Program-made: the position numbers and the translations under genes
The notes under the pieces: model-generated
What the model was told of the DNA's origin: nothing
The model's input: only the letters and a program-made list of their open reading frames with translations
Database searches by the model: none
From: Petrolisthes cinctipes
Taxonomy: Eukaryota > Arthropoda > Malacostraca > Decapoda > Porcellanidae
Length of the DNA stretch: 64,000 nt
Assembly (NCBI GenBank): GCA_033782935.1
Contig: JAWQEG010000365.1
Span: 620,001 to 684,000, forward strand
Direction: 5' to 3'
Shown here: in pieces, positions 46,396 through 58,310 of the stretch
Layout of the letters: every line of letters starts with the position of its first letter
How positions within the stretch are numbered: the first letter of the stretch is position 1

Positions 46396-46612
46396 GAAAT
46401 ACTACTACTATCTGTATGGTGATAATTTTGTGTTAGAAACCGATCATATGCCTCTGGAGAGTTTGCGTACATCAAAAAACGCCAACGCACGACTTATGCG
46501 CTGGGCCCTCTATCTGCAACAGTTCAACTTCACAGTACGATGCATAAAGGGAAGTGCTAATGTCGGGGCAGACCTTATGTCACGATTGCTTGAAGGAGAG
46601 TTAACCGAGTAA
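46396..46612 (+). pseudogene. GMR1-like RNase H C-terminus (copy A)
   Basis: In the next frame, LYGDNFVLETDHMPLESL (Asp) and LQQFNFTVRCIKGSANVGAD end RNase H (late Asp), then LMSRLLEGELTE and a stop. No integrase follows, which confirms that the integrase is only upstream. Confidence 0.85.
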
Positions 46613-46775
46613 ATATTCATGCGAAGACCGACCGGCAGAAGTATCCTCCGGGTCGAATTGCTCGTTAATTGTTACCTCTCCGAGCGCAACGAGCACGAAT
46701 CTTATACGACTCAGATTCAAGGGGATTCCTAGAGTTGGGGAAAAATCCGATGTTATATGTATTGTATTTGTGCAA

Positions 46776-46975
46776 CTTATCCAAGACACGGATTCCAGCG
46801 GTTTACTCTGATCCAAGGCTCGGATAATTTACTAACAATATATTGCCTTCCAGAAATATTATTGCATTATTTTTTGTGTAACCTTATCCAAGACACGGAT
46901 TCCAGCGGTTTACTCTGATTCAAGGCTCGGATAATTTACTAATATATATATATATTGCCTTCCAGAATATTGTTG
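46776..46975. repeat. 107-bp tandem duplication before 3' LTR (copy A)
   Basis: CTTATCCAAGACACGGATTC recurs 107 bp on, with CAGCGGTTTACTCTGAT, CAAGGCTCGGATAATTTACT and ATTGCCTTCCAGAA in both. Also present in copy B at 62180-62379. Confidence 0.9.
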
Positions 46976-47311
46976 CATTTCCTACATATTATGTAACAAA
47001 TACACAATGCATTACATACACCACACTTATATATTGCTTAAATGTGTAGAAATTGTACTGAGCAGAAATTACCAGGTACATTCATTCTTGTCTCGGAGTT
47101 TCTTCCTAAGATTGAAAAGCTAAAGTAACTGTTGGGAGTTTTCCACTCATTGGCAAAAATGAACACGTAACTGGTGATAGTAATTCACACATACAAGAAT
47201 AAGTGAAGTGTGGATGAATTGTTATTGTAAAGTTATACATGCAAAGGCGTCATTACCACTTCACGAATCTATTAAACATCGCATAGAGCAATGTCTTTTT
47301 GTGTGTGCAAA

Positions 47312-48489
47312 TCTCACGAGTCAGACATAGACTCGTGACGTAATGTAAGCATAAGTAATAGAATGTTCTAGAGTAGTGGAATATTCCATACAGATGAGAC
47401 AAAGGAGACAGGAGTGGGTTAAGATGTAGATGCAGCCTAGTTAATCTGCAGGTACTGGATTAGTAGCCAGGTAGAAAAAAGGTAACAGGGTCAAATTTCA
47501 ACTGAATTTGCACATCTTGTCTTATAGGTGTTTGTACGTTAATTACATCTTGTATTAATAAATTATGCTACCAGGGTAACTTATGGTATTGCAAATGATC
47601 GTGAAGTGGAGGGAGATTATCGGGAATTATTAGTACGCCATAGGTAAATTGCAATTGCATGTATAACTAAAGTATGAGTGGGTACAATGTAAATCGTAGC
47701 CAATTAGGAGAATCGAACACAGATAGGAGGAGGAGCCAGGAAAATTTTGAACTTGCAGCCTCTCAGTTAAAATATAATATAAGTCAGTTTGGGAGACACA
47801 CTCGAAGGGAACACACTCGTATCGTCAGCTTCCCTTGCCTAGATCAATCCTCCACGTGTGCAGTGGGGAGTGATCAATGTAGACGCCGAATTCGTTGTAT
47901 ATTACACGATTCACAAGGCTTTACAGTTGTATACTGACTAGTTGCATTGACGCTGGTTCAGTAACTGAATTAAGGTGAGGGGGAGCCGGATCTTTGAAGA
48001 AAATTACGAGTGTGTTGAGAGACTCTGAGTTATTCCCGAGTGTGAGAAATTAGAAAAATATTCCAAACTTGCGTAGCATTGATAGAATTATTACAGTGTA
48101 ACGTAACCTAGACTATCGTCACGTGTACGAGCGAGACGTAGCGAGAGCGAGTAGCTAGTTAGCGTTGCGTGAGTGCGTGAGTGTGTGTGTGTGTGTGTGA
48201 AATTTAATTATTCATGTTGGCTTAAGCTACTGGAGTTGAATAAATATAGAAATTTGCAATTGGTTGTTTGAATGCACCAGTAGATTTGATACCTATATAA
48301 ATACATATATATCGGGAAGAACCCTTAACATAAAAAAAATTCTATGTGCGGGGTGATTGAGGCCTAAGAACGGGGAGATAACCCTGATTACTTCTTCGCT
48401 GCAGCCAAGCAACAAAGATCATAAATTGAACCGGGCAAGGTAAGTTTATAATTATCATATTATAAATTAAATTATCGATAATTCTCACA
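47312..48489 (+). mobile_element. 3' LTR of GMR1-like element (copy A)
   Basis: 1178 bp. The start TCTCACGAGTCAGACATAGA matches the element's left end but for base 2. It holds (GT)n near 48182, GAATAAATA (48238-48246) and a second A-rich site, and ends AATTCTCACA at 48489 before TCACCGT. The first 23 bases form a perfect 8-bp dyad, CACGAGTC-agacata-GACTCGTG. An 87-codon open frame at 47674-47937 is not thought to be coding. Confidence 0.75.
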
Positions 48490-48972
48490 TCACCGTCACA
48501 ACCGTTACTTGACTACAATCCCAACCCGTCACCCCTGCCACAGCCCGAGCCCACGCCTAATCCTATCACACCTTCTCCCATCCCTTCACCATTGCCTGAC
48601 CTTCCTCCTTCTCCCATCTCTACCACCCGTCCTAAACCACTTCCTCTCTCTGACCAACTTTCTCCTGAACATGCCTCGATTGAAGTAATCCCTGTCAGTA
48701 TCCCTCAGGTTGAGCCTCCTATAATCCATGTGATACCAGCCATGCCTCCTCGTCCCATTAACCCTCGACACAACCTCACACCACCACGCCCTGTTATGCC
48801 ACCCTCTCCACGCAGCGGGCTACGGGACGACGAGCTAGCTCTGGTACCTGAGGGATTTACCTCTTGGTCGGGGCGCACTATCCGTCGCCTGGCCAAGTAC
48901 ACTGCCTCCATAACTAACACAAACACGCATGCACTCCACACGCTGCCACCTATACCTTCCATGTACTATTAA
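48490..48972 (+). pseudogene. Gypsy II proline-rich tail, last part (copy A)
   Basis: Continues the host frame after the nested insert: PSQPLLDYNPNPSPLPQ, many Pro/Thr/Ser, then LVPEGFTSWSGRTIRRLAKY and a stop at 48970-48972. The tail signature equals that of relic I near 4585. Its role is unknown; in related elements it closes the Pol polyprotein. Confidence 0.75.
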
Positions 48973-50725
48973 CGCACTCTCTCGTAACTCACAATCCTTA
49001 CTACCCATGTACACTTATGTACAACACTTATTCCACTTTGTATTTTTGTAATGTTTATTTTTTGTTTTGTTTCATATATGTCTGCTGAATATATTATCCA
49101 TGTATTTATTCTATCACATTGATATTTGACATGTCTATTCATCATTTTTGTATGCTCTTTTGTACCATTTACATCATACGTATGTACCATTTACATTGCA
49201 TATATGAGTAGCTGCGTGCCATAAGTCAACAAGCGCCACCCCACCCCCCCCGAAATTGCGTTAATAGTAGAAATAAGCTATACAAATCCTCTTCTACCTC
49301 CTGAACAACAGCTAGTCATTATCTGGTATCTCCCACTATGTCCAGGTGAATTTTAAATCAAAGAAGTCGTTCTGTCTGAAGAGAATGACAAATAGTTAAG
49401 AAAATTCCATCCGAGAAATTATTTTACTTTGTAATATTATGTGATTCTCTATTGGATAGCCATTGGGAACTGTGGTTATTATGTATGAATAACATTGATA
49501 TACATACCTATTATCTAAACATCCCTGCAAAAGCCATTAATTATCACAAATTGTGCAAATCTTTTCTTATAATCTGATCACGAAATGGCAACCAGTGAGC
49601 GATGCCAGGCTGCCAGCCCGGCTGGTGTAGCAGTAGCAAGTGGAACCCCACTGGAACCCATCAACTGCGCATGCGTGGGGGTTTAAAGGTGCCAGGCGCA
49701 CGAGTCACGACGGCAAGAGAGCAGAGTTGCCAATTTAGCAAAAATGTACACTTCTTTGAAGAAGATAACGACAGAATCATTGGAAAAGCTTTATCTGAGC
49801 TAGACAGCCAAGAAGAGACAGAAAAGATAAATAAAATATTGTATAATATGTGGATAATGAGAGAAAACAAAGAGAAAAACTAGAATCAGGCAACACAAAG
49901 AAGAAAAAGAGGACGAGAGAGGGGCCGTTGAAAAGGCTATCCCCCCAAAAAAACAGTGCTGGTAACACTGATATACACTCGCTCGGAGTCGCTCCTGCCT
50001 GAGGCTGCTTCCTGTTGGAGATGGACTCACCAAAGCTCAGAAGAAGTGTACTGTATATGGAGGCGTTCATCATCTTTTGAGTAGAATGAAGCAGGCAAGT
50101 TATTTTATAATATATTATACATTAGGCACCTGTTTGGGGAGCAACCTATCAGCAGTTTTTATATGAAATTGACAAACATCTAAGGTTAAACCCAATCAGT
50201 GTCTGTACTGTTGTTTTAATCTCTTCTTATTTATATTTATTTATTTACTTAATTAAATATCTACTTATCACATGGAAAGCGGAATTTTACACTATTTTGT
50301 AGGAGCTGCCCTCTCTGACATCTCTCTAGATTGTGGTGTTGAAACTATACAGTCAAGTACGGTATAGAGAAATGACACTCCCATCCCCTCTTTTTTTTTC
50401 TCATCCTCGTGGATGGTATATACAGTAAGTATGAATGGCACACAGATAATGGACTTCTTCACCCAGATGAATAGTTGAGGTAAGTTTATACCTATGGAAA
50501 TATAACTCTTAATGTTTATGAGAAAATTAAATGTTACAAACTTCTTTGATTCTGATAATGTATTAAATCCTGTTTCTTAAGTGGTAGGGAACTGTATATA
50601 TTAAATTGGTATGTTTATAAAAAGCAAGTGAGGAGAATCTTGTGTGTGTACTTATTAGTGTGATATGGAGTTTACATGGAATTTCTTAATTCACATATGT
50701 TTTGCTTTCATTATTGTACTTTCAG
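48973..50725. other. Single-copy stretch within window; no firm gene
   Basis: AT-rich. A 93-codon frame (49602-49883) contains NVHFFEEDNDRIIGKALSEL and could be a 5' exon of the integrase-like gene at 50726, but no donor or domain supports it. In the tandem model this stretch would recur beyond the window's right edge. Confidence 0.35.
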
Positions 50726-50910
50726 ACAAGATGCTGTATTTCAAAACAAGCTGCAGATAGAAGGAAAGTCCTGAGGAATTTTAATGACCTGCCCATAGTC
50801 TTGAAGTTGTACCACAGCAGTCCTTTTGGAGGGCAGAGTGGCTGGAATGTAACATAAGAGAACATCTCCAAGGTGTACTATTGGAGAAGCATGACACAGG
50901 ACATTCAGCA
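50726..50910 (+). pseudogene. Integrase-like H2C2 zinc domain fragment
   Basis: After an acceptor-like TTGTACTTTCAG (AG at 50724-50725) one frame reads RRKVLRNFNDLPIVLKLYHS then SPFGGQSGWNVT, a stop (TAA), and ENISKVYYWRSMTQDIQH. The pattern H-S-x-P-x-GG-x-x-G, then K-I and YYW-x-x-M-x-x-DI, is the HHCC/H2C2 domain in front of Gypsy, Ginger or GIN1-like integrases; the second His is Gln and the C-x2-C part is missing because the sequence switches to GGAT repeat at 50911. Which family is open. Confidence 0.5.
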
Positions 50911-51684
50911 TTAATGGATGGTGGATGGAAGGGGGGGAGGGAAAGGGGGGGTTTTATGAAATGCAGGATGAACAAGGAGTATCAGTGGCAGGAAGAATGG
51001 AAAGAAAGGGAGGGATGGAGGGATGGGGTGGATGGATGGATGGATGAGGTGAAGGAAGATTAGAAGATTAGGTGGATGGAAGTGGAGGAAAGGAATGGGG
51101 AGAGGGAAGGGGAGGAAAGGAAGGGGGGATAGATGGAAGGGAAGGAAGAAAAGGGTGAATGGGGTGATGAAGGGAGGAAAGGTTAGGTAGATGGAAGGAA
51201 GAAAAGAGGGTTTAATGGATGGGTAGATGGGGGAAAGGAAGGATGAACAAGGAGTATCAGTGGCAGGAAGGATAGCAAGGAAGGGAGCGAGGGAGCGAGG
51301 GAGGGATTGGTGGGGTGAGGTGAAGGAAAGCGGTTAGGTGGATGGATGGATGAGGTGAAGGGGGGAAGGAAGGAAGAGATAGATGGATGGATGGATAGAA
51401 GGGGGGGGAAGGAAGGAAGGAAGAAAAAGGAGGGGTTAGTGGTTAGATGGATGGGTGGATAGAGGGAAGGGAAGGAGGGAAGGAAGGGGGAGAGGGAGGG
51501 ATGGTTTAGTGGTTAGATAAAATAAATGGATGGATGGATGGATTGGTGGATTGAAGGGAGGGAGGGATAGCTAGGTGAGTGGATGGATGGCTAGGTGGAT
51601 GGATTGTTTGGTGGATAGATGGATGGACGGATGAATAGTAATAGAGGTGGGTGGGTGATTAATTGGGGGTATTATTGGATGATA

Positions 51685-51695
<11 letters not shown>

Positions 51696-51737
<42 letters not shown>
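51696..51737. repeat. (GA)n microsatellite (copy B)
   Basis: Counterpart of 36283-36330, about six bases shorter. Confidence 0.93.
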
Positions 51738-51739
<2 letters not shown>

Positions 51740-52254
51740 GAAGACGGTCAGATTAAGATGATGAGAGAACCCTTCCACTTTCCTCCTTCTCCTCCTCTTT
51801 CTCTCCCTCTTATCTCCTTCCTCCTTCTTACTTGTAATCCTATTCCTACTCCTCTTATAGTGAATCCTTCAAACATGGCCACGAAACACACACACACACA
51901 CACCTCTATTAAAGGAGCTTGTTTCGTGGCATAGTCAGGAGGAATCAGAAGCCTCCAATTCCCATACACGATCACAGGGCCTCTAAATTAATGTAGCAGA
52001 ACTGAAAAAATAAATAAAATTAATGTGAAATGTGGGTTGGTGATTCCGTAGACTTTCCCCCCTATATTTTCTTATCTTTATTATTATTTCGCTTCCACGT
52101 TTCGTTATTTGTGGTTTCGTTGTATGACCCCCCCTAAACCTGAAGGGGATCAAGAATCACCTACATGCAAATTTTGAGCACACAAAGTTGGACGGTGTAG
52201 GCGTGCATCGCGGACACACACACACACAGACAGAATTTCGAATATATATATATA

Positions 52255-52460
52255 CTAGCTGCTCCGCCGCCCTTCGGGCGGCTAGGAGCCGCTAACTCCT
52301 GCGTAGGGCTGGCGGCCTGCGGCCGCCCTTCCGGCGGTTTGGAGCAGCTAGCTCCGGCGGAGGGCAGTGGCGCTTGGCGCCTGTCCACCGCCCTACGGGC
52401 GGTCAATAGCCGCTTGTTTCTGCGAAGGGCTGGCGACCTGCGGCCGCCTGTTGATAGCTC
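52255..52460 (-). mobile_element. Helitron-like 3' end (copy B)
   Basis: Same CTAG and hairpin as at 36848, beside a TATATATA tract, with a few substitutions (GCTAACTCC for GCTAGCTCC). Confidence 0.55.
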
Positions 52461-52642
52461 AGTGGAAGTTATGCAAGAAGTGAAAAGAAGTACGCCATCA
52501 GCCATAATATTAGCACAAATAAATCTTATGTAATTCTAAAGCAACAAAACAATCACTTATTGAGTCTTGCAATAGTTTTCTTGAATATTTTCAACAATTT
52601 TATATTTCTGTAAATAAATCATGTATGCAGTTGTAGAGCGTC

Positions 52643-52847
52643 TGAGACCCCGGCGTAGTGGTTAGAGCGCCGGGTTTCCAAGCCGAAGGTCCGAGGTTCG
52701 AAAGCCGTAAACGCCATTGGTTTTCCGATATGGATCCCGGAGAAGAGATGACTCCGTTCCAAAACCATGTGGGTGCCATATAGCCTGAATGCAGCTGGTG
52801 CGCACCGAAAATCAACAATCACCATCATCATCATGAGCGCTACAGCT
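52643..52847 (+). mobile_element. tRNA-derived SINE (copy B)
   Basis: Identical layout to 37236-37440: A box at about 52656, B box at about 52696, CATCATCATCAT end. Confidence 0.75.
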
Positions 52848-53803
52848 CAATATATGTTTCATTGCAATAAATGAATTAGTATTCGAGCTATTTAGCAGAA
52901 AATACCAGAATTGGGCCGTTTTTGAGCCGAAAAAGACGTTATAAAAAATTTGGAAGTCAGTGTTTTAACTATTTGATCAGTGGAGGACATTCCCACCAAG
53001 TTTCAGCTCAATCTGCCCACCCATTTGGCCTTGGGTTTGAATCTGTGCAAATAAAAAGTACACTACGAATAAAATGCAATAGCAAAAGACTTATAAGGCT
53101 GCACAAATAACCAATATCCCGCAAAGCAGAGGTACTGGAGCAGGAATGAAGACCTCAAGAAAATATGTTCCAAAAATATTCTACCAATATGGTACAAATC
53201 AATCATAAAAATGCATAAAAAATAATAATAAGTAAAATAAATCGTGAACGACAATATACTTACTGAGATAACTCATAAACAATTCGAATAATATCCGTGC
53301 TGTAGCCTAAAATATTTTCATTAGCTCTTGATTCCTGCACCAGTATCAGACACTATTTTGCTTCAGTGAGTGGCGTGAGAGGGGAATGGTTAACTCGTCA
53401 TATTTACGCAATGAAAATACGCTCGCTCACGTGTTCTCATTTTTAGGGGGGTTTTAGGGGTAACTACTTTATTACTCATGGCGCTGCTGTACGCAAACCA
53501 GTGGACCTAGGAAACTTTAGTTTACAGATTCTGGTGTGTAAAATCAAGCTCTACAATTCTGTAAGAAAAAATTTACCTAAATGAAACTTTAAACATCACG
53601 CTGTTTTTGCGGTTCAGCGGGAAGGCTGAAATGTGGTATGGTGATTCCGTAGATTTTTTCCCCTGTATTTTATTATTATTTCGCTTCCACGTTTCGTTAT
53701 TTGTGGTTTCGTTGTATGACCCCCCCTAAACCTGAAGGGGATCAAGACTCACCTACATGCAAATTTTGAGGACACAAAGTTGGACGGTGTAGGCGTGCAT
53801 CGC

Positions 53804-53840
<37 letters not shown>

Positions 53841-55900
53841 GACAGAAGTTCGGCTTTATGTATATATATATATAAATTCGTTAATTGTGATGTAAATATT
53901 ATTGGGAAAAGTATGTTATGATTTGTATCTCTAGTTTATATATAATTACCTATTTAGCTTTGAAGTGAATAATTATTTATGTCTTATGATTATATGGATG
54001 GGAATAGTTTTGAAATACAATGTGTGGACCTAAACTCAGATTGTCATACGAGTTAGTCTAAACAGGTAACGCTATGCCGAATAATCGAGTTTGAAGTGAC
54101 TAAATGTTGAATATTCTCCACCTTAATTTTCATGGCTATTTGATCCGTATAACCCTTGTTTTTCTAAAATTTACAGTCAAGAAGAAAGTAATAGGTGTTT
54201 GAAAATGATGGAAGAAAGAGTGTTTCAATATTCTGTGGTGGGATTTCTAGATACTATTTTTATAATAATTATTAGTATTATTTACCTATGATTGAGAAGT
54301 TATTTTATTTTAGGATGAGACACATTTAATTAAGGATTTTTTTTTGTAAGTGTATTCGCAAGAAGAGAGTAGGGAATGTGTGTGGAAAATAGAGGTAGTT
54401 GAAAACAGTTGTGAGAGAAAGTAACTGCCTACGGGGAGCACAGATTGGGGAAGAAGGAGAAACGCCATTGTCTCACCGGTTTCCTTTCATTCTAGGTTCG
54501 TTATTTATAGCTTCATATTTTTTAGGTGTAAATATTTGCAATTAATAGTTTAAACTTAAATTATTATGTGTGTCATGATAACCAAGGAGTGTCTTCAATG
54601 TGCGTTGATATCAGAAGGCTGTAGGAGGTAAGAATACGGTGTGTATTGTTATTTAAATGATTGTCTCACCGGCTTCCTTCCATTCTAGGTCGCCATTTGT
54701 CGGTGCACCTCCAAAGTGTCATTATTGGTCCAAGTAAACTGTGCTGTGGTATATTGAGGGTTATAATATTTTTAGTAGTGGTCATAGAGTTAGTACGGAG
54801 TATTTCAGTCATTAAATTTAAGAGGTTGTAAGGGAATTTAAGGGTTGTTGTGTGTAAGGGGAATGTTGACACAAATGGCTGAAAGGTGTTTTAGGAATTC
54901 AGCTATATCTCAACATTGTATAGAGAGTTACAGAGTGTTATAGTTCTTGTTCTGCTATATGCCGTGTTGGAGGTATAGCAGGTACTGTAATATCTATTCT
55001 GGGTTGTTTGGGGGAAAAAGTTAGATAAGAGTGAGTGTTTCGATTAATTATTATTGGCCAGTATTCTCTTCATTTTTTTTTTCTTTTATAATAAGTCGGG
55101 TAGTTATTATTGTAGCTTAGTTAGAGTCATTTTTGTAGTAGTAATTTAGATCTAATGTAATATCAGGGAACTTTAAACATTCATGAATTTTGTTATTATA
55201 ATTAATTAAGGTTTCTTTGCTCTGTTTGATAATTAATTAATCAAGGGTTCAAAAACAAAGGGAGGAATTATTCAAGTCAGGCGGTATTATTAATTTTTGA
55301 ATCAATTACAAATAAAATAAAGGTTGTTAAAAATAATAGAGACTATTCCTTGCTCCACTTACACTCTGCATAATATTCGGCTTCCCTGCTGGTTTGGTAA
55401 TGACAGTATTGTTCTGATCACATGGGAGTGTCATAGCGTCGAGCTGCCCTTAATTTTTTTAGTTGATTTTTTTGTTTGTTTTAACATTCATTTCTATTTT
55501 ATTGATAATTAAGATTTGATCAGGACAGTACCAATCATTACATTGGGTTTGCTTGTGTGGGTTTGCTTCTGTTGGTTTGCTTGTGTGAGTTTGCTTGCAG
55601 ACTCAGTCGGCGGCATATATCATGTTGCCAAGTCATAAAGTACAGTATGGAAAGCATCACATGCTCATACACTGAAGACTCAGAGGATTTATTAATAAGC
55701 CTCATGAAAAATATAATATTGTGTCTGTGTGTGTGCGTGTGTTTGTGTGTTTGTTTGTGTGTGTGTGTGTGTGTAATTTTGTATGGTGTTTGTGTGTGTT
55801 TGATCATTGTTCTTTGTTGTCCTTCGAGAAGCGCTGAGTGAGACGATATTACTTTAGTTTCCTGCTTTACAGTCACTCACTAAAAAATAAACACACATTC

Positions 55901-58310
55901 CGACTGGACTATGTGGTGGTATACATAGACGACATCCTCGTCGCTTCCCACGACCACAACCAACATCTGCAACAGGTGCGGGAACTCTTTTCTCGCCTGC
56001 AATGGTACGGACTGAAAATCCACCCCTCCAAGTGTGTAATAATCGGGGCGGACCAGTTGGATTTCCTGGGCCACCGCGTCACACCACAAGGCATCACACC
56101 CCTGCCGCAGAAGGTGGAGGCAATTAGGGACTTCCCCTTGCCCACCACAGCCAGAAAACTGAGGGAATTCCTGGGCATGGTGAATTATTACCACCGTTTT
56201 ATTCCTCACGCCGCTGCCGCCCTGGCGCCACTCCACAAACTGCTGAAGGGACTCCCCAAATCCTCCCAGAAGAAACTCGTATGGACACCTTCAGCTGAGG
56301 CAGCATTCACAAACATCAAGACCAAGCTTGCCGACACTACACTCCTAGCTTATCCTACACCTCACGTGCTCACATCTATCTATATTGATGCCTCAAATGA
56401 CGCTATCGGAGCGGTCCTGCAGCAGGAAGTGGATGGTATACTCAAGCCAATCGCCTTCTATAGCAAACGTGTGGAGCCGCCACCACGCAAGTACAGCACC
56501 TTCGACAGAGAGCTGGTGGTGATCCACGAAGCTGTGAAGCACTTTTGACACTTCCTCGAAGGCAGAACGTTCCACATCCGCACGGACCACAAGCCTCTTA
56601 CCACAACCATGCAGCAACTGGGTACCAACTAGTCCCAACGGGTTACGCATCACTTAGCCTTCATCTCAGAATTCACTACCGACATTCGTCACGTCCGAGG
56701 AGAAGACAACGCAGTGGCAGACGACCTCTCCTGATCCCCACCAGCGCAACCAGCTATCGCCACCATTCAACACATCCCGCCTCTGGACTTCCCGGCAATC
56801 GCTACAGCTCAACAGTCTGACATGCACTTGCAAGACCTCTTAACAGGCGACACAGGGTTATGCCTGGAACACCTGACAGCCTCAGACTCTACCACTACGC
56901 TCTGGTGTGACACATCCTGTGGCATTCCACGCCCATACATACCACCACAGTTCAGGGAAGCAGTGTTCTCGCACTATCACGCACTCAACCACCCAGGGGT
57001 TGCGGGTACACTTCGCCTTGTGAACCGTCGAGCAGTATGGCCCAGCATGAGGAAACAGGCCAAGGAGTGGGTTACCTCATGCCTGCCCTGTCAATGTGCT
57101 AAAGTTGGTCGCCACACCTGTCCACCTCTCCACGAGTTCACTGTTCCCACCACCAGATTCCACACAGTGCATGTGGATATCGTTGGCCCACTGCCACCAT
57201 TACGGGGTGCACGATACCTAAGCACGTGTGTGGACAGGATGACATGCTGGTGTATCGCTACTCCAATGAGTGACATAACCGCGGAAGGTTCTGCCTGCCA
57301 CTTTCTCAGCAATTGTGTCGCCAACTTTAGTCCACCTGCGATCATCATCACAGACCAGGGTACCCAGTTCGAGTCAAGGGCGTGGCAGGACATGCTTAAG
57401 ATCCTGGGAACTAAACAGCAATGAACAACTGACTACCATCCCTGTAGTAATGGGATGGTGGAGAGTTTCCACCACCGCCTGAAAGATGCTTTCCGAGCTA
57501 ATGCTGCACCTACGCCTACACACCAGCATACCAGGCCTATCTACACACCACCCGGCCTACACACCATACCCTCGCTGCTATTCAGGACGGACTCACACCA
57601 CACACCGCTCCAGCAGCTGTACACCGGCCCTCACCCCGTGCTCGCCAGGACGGACGCAACTGTCACTCTATGTATACACGACAAGCCTTATGTCACGTCC
57701 TGGGAGAGGGTGAAACCAGCCCACACCACTGCCTCACTGCCTCACACCACACCACTAAACACCCACCCATCTCCTCACATACCGACACACACTGCAACTA
57801 CCTAACAATCGCACATACCACCGCCCACCACTCTTACCAACACCACGCACTCCACCACTCACCAACGCTCACCCCATACAAACGCCACCACCTCACCCCA
57901 CCCCACAACACCATACCGCCATGCCACATAACCACACCACCACCATCCCTCAGCCACCACCTCATATCTCTCACGCTCACACCATCGCACCACTACCTAC
58001 CTCACATCACCACACGTACACACACATACCACCATACCACCCCTCCACCTTCTCACACCCTAACCTTCCTTACCCAATACCTTACCTCCCTACCAACCCT
58101 TTGCCTATCCCAGACATGCCTAGGCATCCCAGCACACCTCCCCGCTCCTCTCATTCCTTCACCACCCCAACCTCTCCCCAGCCACACTACCCTCTCCACC
58201 ACCTCCTCTTACCCTACCTACCCCAGCCTCCCATGACCTGTCCGACCCGTCTGCCCACACGCAGGCCGCGCCCGCTCCACCTGTCACACCTTCTCACGAC
58301 CCTTCACCGT
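55901..58310 (+). pseudogene. Gypsy II RT/RNase H/integrase/tail (copy B)
   Basis: Offset copy of 40497-42906 with the same 5' truncation, the same stops (TGA 56546, TAG 56633, TGA 56732, TGA 57422), the same integrase deletion and the same tail cut at TCACCGT (58304-58310). The shared lesions show the decay came before the duplication. Confidence 0.85.

Larger units (their letters stand above)
42907..48489 (+). mobile_element. GMR1-like Ty3/Gypsy element (PR-IN-RT-RH), copy A
   Basis: Begins TGTCACGAGTC and ends TTCTCACA, flanked on both sides by TCACCGT (42900-42906 and 48490-48496). Inside on +: 25-bp 5' LTR stub, Gln/Asn-rich gag remnant, protease, integrase, RT, RNase H, and a 3' LTR from 47312. 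Integrase before RT in a Gypsy-type element defines the GMR1-like group, first described from Atlantic cod and other deuterostomes. Broken by three stops or frameshifts and by loss of most of the 5' LTR and gag. Taking it out restores the frame of the host Gypsy tail. Confidence 0.88.
40497..48972 (+). mobile_element. Ty3/Gypsy element II (RT-RH-IN-tail), split by nested element, copy A
   Basis: 5'-truncated: it starts in the RT just before the catalytic YIDD. Then come RNase H, integrase and a proline-rich tail, cut at 42906 by a nested element and resumed at 48490, ending VPEGFTSWSGRTIRR and a stop at 48972. Standard Gypsy order and the same tail signature as relic I at 2480-5500. No LTR is visible at either side. 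Confidence 0.82.
35490..50910 (+). repeat. 15.4-kb tandem duplication, copy A
   Basis: TTAATGGATGGTGGATGGAA starts here and again at 50911; everything from 35490 to about 48594 recurs in order up to the window end. The offset is 15421 at first, 15404 over the retroelements and 15406 at the end, the changes being small indels in simple repeats (an 8-bp loss, a (GA)n change, a GTTTGTTT loss, one extra GT). Substitutions are very rare. The junction at 50910/50911 means copy A most simply runs to 50910. Confidence 0.9.

Noticed and set aside
47674..47937. 87-codon frame as the missing gag start, implying a circularly permuted element
   Set aside because: It lies inside the stretch bounded by LTR start and TG...CA/target duplication; no gag motif, so taken as chance.
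49602..49883. 93-codon gene
   Set aside because: Possible 5' exon of the integrase-like fragment, but no donor site or family match could be argued.
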